Assembly: GCF_949987515.2 (NCBI RefSeq)
Contig: NC_082693.1
Location: 20,518,994-20,582,993 of the forward strand
Reading direction: 5' to 3'
Origin: Delphinus delphis
Taxonomy: Eukaryota; Chordata; Mammalia; Artiodactyla; Delphinidae
DNA: 64,000 nt
Shown: positions 61,001-64,000 of the stretch, piece after piece
Position numbering within the stretch: position 1 is the stretch's first letter
Layout: each line of letters begins with the position of its first letter
Position numbers and translations under genes: made by a program
Notes under the pieces: model-generated
What the model was told of the DNA's origin: nothing
The model's input: the letters and a program-made list of their open reading frames with translations, nothing else
Database searches by the model: none

Positions 61001-63717
61001 TACCAAAATTCAAATGACATTTTTTTACAGTAATAGAAAAGAACAATCCTAATATTCATGTGGAGCTACAAAGGACCAAAACAATCTTCAGAAAGAAGAA
61101 CAAAGCTGGAGGTATCACACGTTTTGATTTCAAAATATATTACAAAGCTACAGACCAATGGAATAGAATAGAGTGTCCAGAAATAAACCCTCACATGTAT
61201 GGTCAATTGATCTTCAAGTAGGGTGCCAAGAATACACAATGGAGAGTGGATAGTCTTTTCAACAAATGATACTGGGAAAACTGGATATCCACATGCAAAA
61301 GAATAAAGATGAACCCTATCTTACACCATATACAAAAATCAACTCAAAATGGATTGAAGACTAAAACATAAGGTTTAAAACTGTAAAACTCCTAGAAGAA
61401 AACTTAGGGGAAAAGCTTCATGACATTGGTCTTGGCAATACTTTCTTGGATATGAAACCAAAGGCACAAGCAACAGAAGAAAAAATATGCACATAGTTCT
61501 ACTTCAGACTAAAAAGCACACAGCAAAAGATTTAACAGAGTGAAAAGGTAACCTATTGAATGGGGGAAAATATTTGCAAACCACATATCTGAAAAGAGGT
61601 TAATATTCAAAATATAGAAGGAACTTCTACAACTCAATAAAAAACCCAATTTAAAAATGGGCAAAAGAATTGAATAGACATTTTTCCAAAGAAGATATAA
61701 AATTGGCCAACAAGTGCGTGAAAAGATGTTCCACATCACTAGTCATCAGGGAAATGCAATTAAAAACCACAATGAGTCATTCACAATGATGAATGAATCA
61801 CACCTGTTAGGAAGGCTATTATAAAAAAAAAAAAAACCCAAAAGATACCAAGTGTTGGCAAGGGTGTAGAAAAATTGAAACCCTTGTATACTGTTGGTAG
61901 GAATGTAAAATGGTGCAACTGCTATGGAAAACAGTTTGGAGGTTCTCAAAAAATTAAAAATAGAACTACCATATGATCCAGCAATCCCACTGCTGGGTAT
62001 ATATCCAAAAGAATTCAAAGTAAAATCTCGAAAAGATATTTGCACACTCAGGTTCATTGCAGCATTAGTCATAATAGCAGAGATGTGGAAACAATCTAAA
62101 TGTTCATTAAGGGTGAATAAATAAAGAAAATATGGTATATACATACAATGAAATATTACTCAGCTTTTTTTTAAAAAAATGTTTTTGAAAGCTTTTCGAA
62201 AAAGAAGGAAATTTTGCCACATGTGATAACGTGGATGAATCTTGAGGATATCATGATAAGTGAAATAAACCAGTCAGAGAAGGACAAATACTGCATGATT
62301 CCGATTATATGAGGTATTTAAAGTAGTCAAACTTACAGAAGCAGGGAGTAGAATGGTGGTTTCCAGGGGCTTGGGAAGGGCAAATGGATGGTTGTAATTC
62401 AACGGCTATAAAGTTTCAGTTACACAAGATGAATAAGTTCTAGAGATCTGCTGTACAACATTGAACCTATAGTTAACAGTACTGTATGGTGCACTTTCAA
62501 GTGCTAAGAGGGTAGATCTCATGTTAAATGTTCTTAACCACAATTTAAAAAAAAAAAGAAAAAACTGACTACATGCTGTTGGACAGTGCTCAGTAGAATG
62601 TGTGTTTAGGTTGTTAGGTTGTTTTTATTTTTGGTTAGGGTTTTGTTTGTTGGCTTACCATAGTGGTGAAGCATTCTCTGAAACCATCTTTGTCTCTCAC
62701 ATGGTCCTTCTTGTAATCAGGGCTGGATTTATGTCAATGTACAATGGGATTCTGACTATGTATTAACATTTGAGAGGTACGCACAAGGCCTAAACCTGAC
62801 AATGTCTTCCTCACTGCTTTGAAACTCCCAAAGGTTCTCATTCATTTGAGCTAAGATCCTTATTCAGGTCACGTTGTTTCCAGATAGCCATTGATATATT
62901 GATATATAACATGGTTTAAATAATCTCATCAGCTAACAGATGCATTTTTATATATTTGGGGGATTAGGGTTGGATCCAAAAGAGAAGTAACATAACAACA
63001 CTAAGAGATTTGGGGTGAAGAAGAAAGGGAGGGGAAAGGCTTTAGAAAAGAGAGGACTGCAGTGGAAATACTAACAGCTAACTTTTGTCTGCTCTTGGGA
63101 GCAGCCCTTCCGGTGCTCATGGCACATAGTTATACCATGACTGACAATTCTTAAGGAGAAAGGCTAAGGTCACGAAACAAAGCACTTATTTCTTTTTTTC
63201 TCTCTTTTTTCTTTTCCTTTCTTCGCTTTTCCTTTCCTTTCTTTTTTTTTGAAAAAGCTAGCTGTGCTATGTAAATATGGTACCTGTCACAGTGACCTTA
63301 TTGTAGTGCCAACGTAGCTAAGTACTATTAATGTAGCTTGTGGGGAACTGAATATTCCAGTGTAGAATAGGAAACTAAATGTTCTTATCTGTAAAGTGAG
63401 GTTATCAGACTAAGTGATCAATACGATTGCTTTAATTAAAATTCTATATTTGTGAAGCATTTTTCTATATTGTAAATACTTTCACTTTTTCCTCTCATCT
63501 CTGAGGAAGTATATTAAGTTTGAATTTGTCATAACTTCCCAGGGGGTGACTCTTAGTTGAAATGTCACTGACAGCTTGTGGTTTGGACTTTTTTTTAACT
63601 AGGCAGAAACAACTAGAAGCCATCACACAACTGCAAGAGGATGCTGTCAACCAGGAAGCCATCCTCAGGAAGAAGGTCCAAGAAGCCAGCCAATGGTTGG
63701 AGGGGGCAGCGGAGCAG
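20861..63717 (+). CDS. IRAG2: KASH5/LRMP-family coiled-coil gene, 17 exons traced, 3' incomplete (probable IRAG2)
   Basis: Seventeen exons with AG/GT borders and compatible phases join into 744 codons without a stop. Residues 1-191 are Ser/Pro-rich and probably disordered. Residues about 205-290 form a degenerate EF-hand-like domain. Residues about 340-545 are a heptad-rich coiled coil, and about 570-744 are helical and charged. Domain order and many residues match human KASH5 as I recall it (segments ending TGQG, SLEDL and EELEDLK). KASH5 links meiotic chromosomes to dynein. LRMP/IRAG2, usually described as about 555 residues, is a tail-anchored ER/nuclear-envelope protein that binds IP3 receptors. 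I favour IRAG2 because KASH5 itself is more diverged, but a less-known KASH5 relative is possible. No membrane anchor is seen because the gene runs off the right edge. Family confidence is high; orthologue confidence is moderate. Confidence 0.6.
22351..22464 (+). CDS. Exon 2: start of EF-hand-like domain
   Basis: The acceptor is TTCTTCTACTAG before 22351 and the donor is G|GTCAGT at 22465. Read with two carried-in bases, it encodes an acidic linker (QGTDDGKED) and then a helix ending FNACDTKCR plus the first base of a Gly codon. This matches the KASH5 segment EELLNSTFEACDPQRTG. The domain's first loop is split between this exon and the next by a phase-1 intron of 7.2 kb. Confidence 0.82.
22465..23337. 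other. Intron 2, left part
   Basis: Intronic AT-rich sequence. The segment around 23040-23230 (ATTATAGAACATTACAAACA) may be an old L1 remnant. Confidence 0.4.
23338..23539 (+). mobile_element. CHR-2-like SINE
   Basis: Full copy with duplication ATCTTATCAG. It ends CCCACGT before the A-tail, without the usual ACCGC. Confidence 0.93.
23541..24430. other. Intron 2 sequence between SINEs
   Basis: No exon supported. The segment from about 24250 to 24420 resembles an old repeat also seen next to 24700. Confidence 0.35.
24431..24659 (-). mobile_element. CHR-2-like SINE
   Basis: Antisense copy with a long T-rich head and duplication TGATATTTCCTCTT. It forms an inverted pair with 23338-23539. Confidence 0.93.
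24840..25215. mobile_element. Possible LTR remnant
   Basis: TTTTATTCGAGGCAAGTTGA and GGATTATAACTC resemble the segment at 5520. Family unassigned. Confidence 0.35.
25485..26195 (+). mobile_element. Old solo LTR-type repeat
   Basis: AACGAAGCCACCATAAAAAC, TTCCTGAGTTATATCCTTGT, ATAATAAACTGGTGATATAG and AGTGTCAGAATTGGGTTGAA are characteristic of a widespread mammalian LTR, including a TATA/polyadenylation-like region. No viral genes are present. Confidence 0.55.
26196..26985. other. Intron 2 sequence
   Basis: AT-rich intronic sequence without a supported exon; some old-repeat character. Confidence 0.35.
26990..27545. mobile_element. Ancient mammalian interspersed repeat
   Basis: CCTCACAATTTCTGTGAATT, CACAAGGCTGCAGTCAAGAT and TGTCTCATCTGTGGCTCGAC recall a common old repeat (DNA transposon or LTR). 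Name not certain. Confidence 0.5.
27838..28042 (-). mobile_element. CHR-2-like SINE
   Basis: Full antisense copy; duplication GCCTATACTCTT. Confidence 0.93.
28160..28700. mobile_element. Ancient mammalian interspersed repeat with GT microsatellite
   Basis: TTATTGTAAAGAATTGACTC, CACATGATTATGGAAGCAGA and AAATATCTGGGCACTTCATG belong to a common old family I cannot name. A (GT)n array lies at 28201-28247. Confidence 0.5.
28201..28247. repeat. (GT)n microsatellite with GC interruptions
   Basis: Alternating GT with regularly spaced GC units. Confidence 0.92.
28701..29330. other. Intron 2, right part
   Basis: No exon or named repeat. Confidence 0.4.
29335..29560 (-). mobile_element. MIR SINE with a 19-bp tandem duplication
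   Basis: Antisense MIR text (ACACTGAGGCTCAGAGAGAT, GAGCCACACAGCTGATACAG). CTGTTAGACTCCAACCCAA occurs twice head-to-tail at 29482 and 29501. Confidence 0.8.
29680..29860 (+). CDS. Exon 3: EF-hand-like domain core
   Basis: The acceptor is TTCTTCCTAAG and the donor ATG|GTAATC. The peptide begins [18 protein letters not shown] and ends [14 protein letters not shown]5 has TVAVAQVLAYLEAVTGQG and VVMRDWIAACQ at the same places, so this is the clearest homology anchor in the window. The calcium-loop positions are poorly conserved: Lys, Arg and Lys occupy positions 3, 5 and 12 of loop 1. That points to a structural or partner-binding role rather than calcium sensing. It enters in phase 1 and leaves in phase 2. 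Confidence 0.9.
29861..30639. other. Intron 3, left part
   Basis: No additional exon supported. The sequence at 29960-30150 (CACATTTGAGTGTGCACTGG) resembles an old repeat. Confidence 0.4.
30640..31395 (-). mobile_element. Artiodactyl-type endogenous retrovirus LTR (antisense), split by a SINE
   Basis: GCGGTGCCCAGGTGGAGAGC, CACGTGGCTCGCAGTCTCGG and AATTCATGCAAGTGGTTATC resemble a cetartiodactyl LTR family (BTLTR1-like, from memory). A CHR-1-like SINE sits at 31003. No coding region accompanies it. Confidence 0.6.
31003..31285 (-). mobile_element. CHR-1-like SINE in LTR
   Basis: Long T-run, TCTGTGTTGGGTTTTTCATT, ending CCCCCAGGGAAGCCC. Imperfect duplication AGYACTGTGTG. Confidence 0.88.
31418..31601 (+). 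mobile_element. GC-rich CHR-2-like SINE variant
   Basis: Carries many extra G/C substitutions and a short internal deletion near CGCGGGCCGTGGCTGCTGGG. Duplication AATGTGACTGA. Confidence 0.92.
31640..32310 (+). mobile_element. Decayed L1 3' segment
   Basis: AATCAAAGAAATGCAAATAA, TGCCCATCAGGTTAACAAAG and TTGGTAATAGTGTAAGTTGG are degenerate L1 ORF2-tail text. Confidence 0.6.
32311..33215. other. Intron 3, right part
   Basis: No exon or named repeat. Confidence 0.4.
33216..33286 (+). CDS. Exon 4: linker
   Basis: A 71-nt exon after TTTTTTTGGTTACAG. The donor is TCAG|GTGTAG, weaker than the others. It completes the Trp codon carried from exon 3 and encodes a polar Ser/Asn/Gly linker ([18 protein letters not shown]). 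It corresponds in position to the variable linker after the EF-hand-like domain of KASH5. Phase 2 in, phase 1 out. Confidence 0.75.
33386..33464 (+). CDS. Exon 5: linker before the coiled coil
   Basis: A 79-nt exon with acceptor TGTGTTTCAG and donor CTT|GTAAGC. It encodes [20 protein letters not shown] followed by DMFKGV. The SFEALGGD stretch resembles LESFGGED in KASH5 just upstream of its coiled coil. The intron before it is only 99 bp. Confidence 0.85.
33805..34017 (-). mobile_element. CHR-2-like SINE
   Basis: Full antisense copy; duplication GGGGGATTACTTTT. Confidence 0.93.
34143..34247 (-). mobile_element. Older tRNA-derived SINE fragment
   Basis: GCATGTGGGATCTTAGTTCC, CCAGGGATCGAACCCACGCC and TCTTAACCACTGGAC. 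Confidence 0.8.
34248..34937. other. Intron 5 sequence
   Basis: No further exon supported. Confidence 0.4.
34938..35096 (+). CDS. Exon 6: first part of the coiled coil
   Basis: The acceptor is CTTTCACCTGCAG and the donor AAG|GTGAGC. It encodes [20 protein letters not shown] and then a regular heptad stretch ending [14 protein letters not shown]5 has ATADLLSSLEDLELSNRRL at the matching point. Leu, Ile and Val recur at a/d positions, consistent with a dimeric coiled coil. Phase 2 at both ends. Confidence 0.9.
35150..35790 (-). mobile_element. L1M-type 3' end
   Basis: Antisense L1 text: GAGATATAATTCACATGGCA, TGGCTGAATAATATTCCATT and CCTAGGAGTGGAATTGCTGG. Same family as 43020-43735. Confidence 0.82.
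35791..36295. other. Intron 6 sequence
   Basis: No exon or repeat named. Confidence 0.4.
36296..36497 (+). mobile_element. CHR-2-like SINE
   Basis: Full copy; duplication ATATGCTAACCT; A-rich tail. Confidence 0.93.
36600..37010. other. Intron 6 sequence
   Basis: The segment with CCCCACCCCCAATTCCC is C-rich; no exon is supported. Confidence 0.35.
37050..37740 (+). mobile_element. L2-like LINE 3' end
   Basis: CAGCCTCCTGGTTAGGTTCC, CTGACCACATCATGCCCCTG, AGACTATAAGTTCCAGGAGG and a TTGAATGATCAAT end follow the same order as the element at 7200-8100. Confidence 0.65.
37741..38457. other. Intron 6, right part
   Basis: Old L1-like text (TTTAGTTTCTTTCCAATGTT) near 37880, then a poly-T run at 38300-38321. 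No extra exon. Confidence 0.4.
38458..38575 (+). CDS. Exon 7: coiled coil
   Basis: A 118-nt exon with acceptor CACCCCACAG and donor TTA|GTAAGT. It encodes [20 protein letters not shown] and on to AQNKQL, matching QQALQFAKAMDEELEDLK in KASH5. It starts in phase 2 and ends in phase 0, which begins the run of in-frame exons. Confidence 0.9.
38576..39395. other. Intron 7, left part
   Basis: No exon or named repeat. Confidence 0.4.
39400..39590 (+). mobile_element. MIR SINE
   Basis: CAAGTCCCGACTCTGAGGGC, AGGCAAACCACGTAACGTC and GGGAGGATTAAATGAATTAG follow the sense MIR order. Confidence 0.72.
39591..40594. other. Intron 7, right part
   Basis: No exon supported. CTCACAGAGATTCTGTGAGG near 39730 may be a further old MIR-like fragment. 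Confidence 0.35.
40595..40645 (+). CDS. Exon 8: coiled coil, 51 nt
   Basis: A short exon with acceptor CTTAATAAATCAG and donor GAG|GTATGT. It encodes exactly 17 residues ([17 protein letters not shown]), all helix-forming and heptad-compatible. It is symmetric (phase 0 at both ends), so it could be skipped in frame. Confidence 0.85.
40646..42032. other. Intron 8 sequence
   Basis: Mostly unique AT-rich sequence; no extra exon supported. Confidence 0.4.
42033..42248 (+). mobile_element. CHR-2-like SINE
   Basis: Full copy with a GAAAAAA-repeat tail; the flanking duplication is not clear. Confidence 0.9.
42249..42780. other. Intron 8, right part
   Basis: AG-rich text at 42260-42600 may be an old L2-like fragment; no exon. 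Confidence 0.35.
42781..42858 (+). CDS. Exon 9: coiled coil, 78 nt
   Basis: The acceptor is TTTTACATTAG and the donor CAA|GTAAGC. It encodes [20 protein letters not shown] plus TEKHHQ, a highly charged helix. It is symmetric, phase 0 at both ends. Confidence 0.87.
43020..43735 (-). mobile_element. L1M-type 3' end
   Basis: TTTACTGATATATAATACAC, TATGGCTGAATAATATTCCA and ACCTAGGAGTGGAATTACTG. Paralogous to 35150-35790. Confidence 0.82.
43736..44229. other. Intron 9 sequence
   Basis: No exon or named repeat. Confidence 0.4.
44230..44440 (+). mobile_element. MIR SINE
   Basis: ACGGATTCAAATCCTGTCTT, ACTTCTCTAAATCTCAATTT and a GATGATGATGAT tract after it. Confidence 0.7.
44755..44960 (+). mobile_element. 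MIR SINE, next to exon 10
   Basis: AGATTCTAGTCTCCATTCTG, GTGTGACTCTGGGCAAGTCT and GAGTTGTTGTGAGGCTAATG. It ends about 110 bp before exon 10. Confidence 0.72.
45071..45127 (+). CDS. Exon 10: coiled coil, 57 nt
   Basis: The acceptor is GTTTCTTTTCAG and the donor AAG|GTTGGT. It encodes [19 protein letters not shown], comparable to the KASH5 segment KRQLFECEHLICQRD. Symmetric, phase 0. Confidence 0.82.
45128..46407. other. Intron 10 sequence
   Basis: Apparently unique; no extra exon with good borders. Confidence 0.4.
46408..46467 (+). CDS. Exon 11: coiled coil, 60 nt
   Basis: The acceptor is CTCCTACTTTTCAG and the donor GAG|GTATAC. It encodes [20 protein letters not shown], matching RDVESLAQTLEEYRVTTQE in KASH5. 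The acceptor reads CAGAAG, a tandem NAGNAG site that could drop the first Lys. Symmetric, phase 0. Only 105 bp separate it from exon 12. Confidence 0.87.
46573..46637 (+). CDS. Exon 12: end of the main coiled coil
   Basis: The acceptor is GTGATTTCCAG and the donor TTGT|GTAAGT. It encodes [20 protein letters not shown], matching LRLEISRLEEQLSQ in KASH5. A 65-nt exon, phase 0 in and phase 2 out. Confidence 0.87.
46638..47299. other. Intron 12, left part
   Basis: No exon; perhaps an old repeat near 46860-46960. Confidence 0.35.
47300..47677 (-). mobile_element. CHR-1-like SINE with (ATTT/ATTC)n head
   Basis: TATTTATTTATGTATTCATT array, GGCTGTGTTGGGTCTTCATT, ending CCACCAGGGAAGTCCC. Duplication AGGGACTACCTCTT. 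Confidence 0.9.
47849..47948 (+). CDS. Exon 13: post-coil linker
   Basis: A 100-nt exon after a T/C-rich tract ending CCCCAAG, with donor GAG|GTAGGT. It encodes [20 protein letters not shown] and then [13 protein letters not shown], a polar stretch that breaks the coiled coil. Phase 2 in, phase 0 out. Confidence 0.82.
47949..48507. other. Intron 13, left part
   Basis: No exon or named repeat. Confidence 0.4.
48508..48724 (+). mobile_element. CHR-2-like SINE
   Basis: Full copy; duplication AAATCTCCAGTTTG; A-tail with one G. Confidence 0.93.
48725..49884. other. Intron 13, right part
   Basis: Open frames on the minus strand at 48827-49250 lack any gene signature and do not fit the + strand exons. 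Otherwise unique. Confidence 0.4.
49885..50019 (+). CDS. Exon 14: helical region
   Basis: A 135-nt exon with acceptor TAATTGTTTCAG and donor CTG|GTATTG. The 45 residues start [20 protein letters not shown] and continue into a Leu-rich helix ([15 protein letters not shown]). I recognise no motif beyond helix propensity. It may belong to the LRMP/IRAG1-type region. Symmetric, phase 0. Confidence 0.84.
50020..50771. other. Intron 14 sequence
   Basis: No extra exon or named repeat. Confidence 0.4.
50772..50882 (+). CDS. Exon 15: acidic helical region
   Basis: A 111-nt exon with acceptor ACTCTTTTTCAG and donor ACT|GTAAGT. It encodes [20 protein letters not shown] and then [17 protein letters not shown]. 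Symmetric, phase 0. No catalytic or binding motif was recognised. Confidence 0.84.
50883..51897. other. Intron 15 sequence
   Basis: A GTGTGAGTGTGAGG stretch near 51055; otherwise nothing recognised. Confidence 0.4.
51898..52061 (+). CDS. Exon 16: helical region
   Basis: A 164-nt exon with acceptor ACTCTTCTTATAG and donor CCCAG|GTGATG. It encodes [20 protein letters not shown], continuing through [20 protein letters not shown]. The aromatic cluster near the end is notable. Phase 0 in, phase 2 out, joining to exon 17 as Arg across an 11.5-kb intron. Confidence 0.85.
52062..52679. other. Intron 16, left end
   Basis: No exon. ACCTCATAATTTTACAGAGG near 52376 hints at an old MIR-like fragment. 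Confidence 0.35.
52680..52728. repeat. (TATGTGTG)n minisatellite
   Basis: About six 8-bp units fused to the T-rich end of the SINE that follows. Confidence 0.9.
52729..52838 (-). mobile_element. Older tRNA-derived SINE
   Basis: GGCTTGTGGGATCTTAGTTC, ACCAGGGATTGAACCCTCGC and GGACTGTCAGGGAATTCCC. Duplication CCTTAATT. Confidence 0.85.
53199..53411 (+). mobile_element. CHR-2-like SINE
   Basis: Full copy with a long pure A-tail; duplication AAGAAACCGGGAG. The intact tail and duplication suggest a young insertion. Confidence 0.94.
53630..53800 (-). mobile_element. MIR-like fragment
   Basis: GTTGAGAGCTCATTGTGTTG and GAGAGCTGGGATCAGGCCTA resemble antisense MIR. Confidence 0.5.
54290..55430 (-). 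mobile_element. L2-like LINE, antisense
   Basis: GGAAATAGCTAGTGCACAGG, TTTTATTCTGAGTAGATGGG, ATCATTCTGGCTGCCATGTA and AATAGTCCAGGTGAGGAGTA are the reverse complement of text in the 7.2-8.1 kb L2-like element. It contains the GT microsatellite at 55038-55081. Confidence 0.6.
55038..55081. repeat. (GT)n to (GC)n alternating tract
   Basis: A pure GT array runs into GCGCGCGCGTGCGCGC. Confidence 0.93.
58101..58800 (-). mobile_element. 5'-truncated L1 nested in the older L1
   Basis: Antisense L1 3' UTR and ORF2 tail (TTATGGTTATCTCCAGATAT; encodes [11 protein letters not shown] on the minus strand). On both sides the outer L1 reads GAGAYTCA-TTT, consistent with an insertion duplication. Confidence 0.85.
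59254..59505 (+). mobile_element. SINE with hybrid 3' end, inside L1
   Basis: The CHR-2-like body reaches GTGAGAGGCCCGCT, then switches to GGGTAACTGAGATCTTGCAA and CCACACAGCACAGCC before an A/G-rich tail. That tail belongs to an older SINE type. Confidence 0.85.
62561..63602. other. Intron 16, right end
   Basis: Contains a pyrimidine-rich tract at 63189-63250 (TTTCC/TTTCT units). No extra exon seen. Confidence 0.5.
63189..63250. repeat. Pyrimidine-rich tract
   Basis: 62 bp of almost pure T/C, including CTTTTCCTTTCCTTTC. Possible triplex-prone sequence. Confidence 0.85.
63603..63717 (+). CDS. Exon 17: amphipathic helix, last exon in the window
   Basis: A 115-nt exon with acceptor TTTTTTTAACTAG and donor CAG|GTAAGG. 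It encodes [20 protein letters not shown] and then [18 protein letters not shown], an amphipathic helix. It ends in phase 0, and no stop or membrane segment is reached, so further exons must lie to the right. Confidence 0.85.
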
Positions 63718-64000
63718 GTAAGGTGCCCTTTGACTACATTATATGCACAGGAAGTCTCCTCAGATGTCCTTAAAACCCTGAAGTAAAAATGGAGGAGGAA
63801 CCAAAAAAACAAAGAGGAACTGCAAAGTTCAGTCCCTCTCGACTAGCAGTGAGCGGAGGAAGTAAAGGGGGAGTTGTAAGAGGCGGTGTCAACAGCCTGC
63901 TGATGAAAGAGGCAACTTTGCAGAAAGAGGCGACTTGACATACCAAGACTTTTGCCGCTGTAGAAATAGCTCAGGCATACGAAGCCCATGCAAACACAGA
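63718..64000. other. Start of intron 17
   Basis: No exon before the window ends. Confidence 0.45.

Larger units (their letters stand above)
55803..62560 (+). mobile_element. Nearly complete but decayed L1, twice interrupted
   Basis: The 5' end GAGGAGGTGATGTCAGCAAG lies at 55810 and the A-rich tail at about 62546. An ORF1-like region is around 56.6-57.5 kb; ORF2 begins near 57.9 kb and ends near 62.1 kb. Stops and frameshifts are scattered throughout, so no working protein remains. It is interrupted by an antisense L1 3' end (58101-58800) and a SINE (59254-59505). It fills most of intron 16, in the gene's sense orientation. No clear flanking duplication. Confidence 0.8.

Noticed and set aside
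56625..62124. Active L1 ORF1/ORF2 proteins
   Set aside because: The frames are broken by many stops and two insertions; only short remnants are open.
1..64000. CRISPR array, phage, operon or secretion system
   Set aside because: No regularly spaced repeats with unique spacers and no prokaryotic gene organisation; the tandem repeats are microsatellites.

Overview
This window is nuclear DNA from a mammal, almost certainly a cetacean. The main evidence is about two dozen copies of a GC-rich, tRNA-derived SINE of about 200 bp (CHR-2-like) on both strands. Many copies are nearly identical, with intact CpGs, A-tails and recognisable target-site duplications. Longer CHR-1-like SINEs, 5'-truncated L1s and older mammalian repeats (MIR, L2, MLT1, L1M) make up most of the rest.

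There is one convincing protein-coding gene, on the + strand. I traced 17 exons by hand from 20861 to 63717, using splice sites and reading-frame phase. Joined from the ATG at 20861 they give 2,232 nt (744 codons) with no internal stop, and the gene continues past the right edge. The product has a Ser/Pro-rich N-terminal region, a degenerate EF-hand-like domain and a long coiled coil whose order and residues match KASH5 (CCDC155) as I remember it, then a helical region. The best candidate is IRAG2 (LRMP/Jaw1, also called KASH6), an ER/nuclear-envelope, IP3-receptor-associated, tail-anchored protein. The exact orthologue is not proven, and the expected C-terminal membrane anchor lies outside the window.

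Layout: 1-20.8 kb is upstream sequence. It holds an MLT1 LTR, MIRs, an L2 element split by three SINEs (5.9-8.1 kb), a 123-bp direct duplication (10.7 and 11.5 kb), a small CpG- and E-box-containing segment near 14.5 kb that could be a promoter, and a young L1 3' end (15.75-16.49 kb). From 20.86 to 22.46 kb are the N-terminal exon and the first half of the EF-hand-like domain; 22.5-29.7 kb is a repeat-filled intron; 29.7-35.1 kb holds the rest of the EF-hand-like domain and the start of the coiled coil. From 38.5 to 52.1 kb there are twelve mostly short exons. From 52.1 to 63.6 kb a large intron contains a nearly complete but decayed L1 (about 55.8-62.56 kb) interrupted by an antisense L1 3' end and a SINE. 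Exon 17 is at 63.6 kb.

I found no bacterial-type operons, CRISPR arrays, functional tRNA/rRNA genes or intact transposon proteins. Repeat families were named by eye from memory of consensus sequences; no database was searched.
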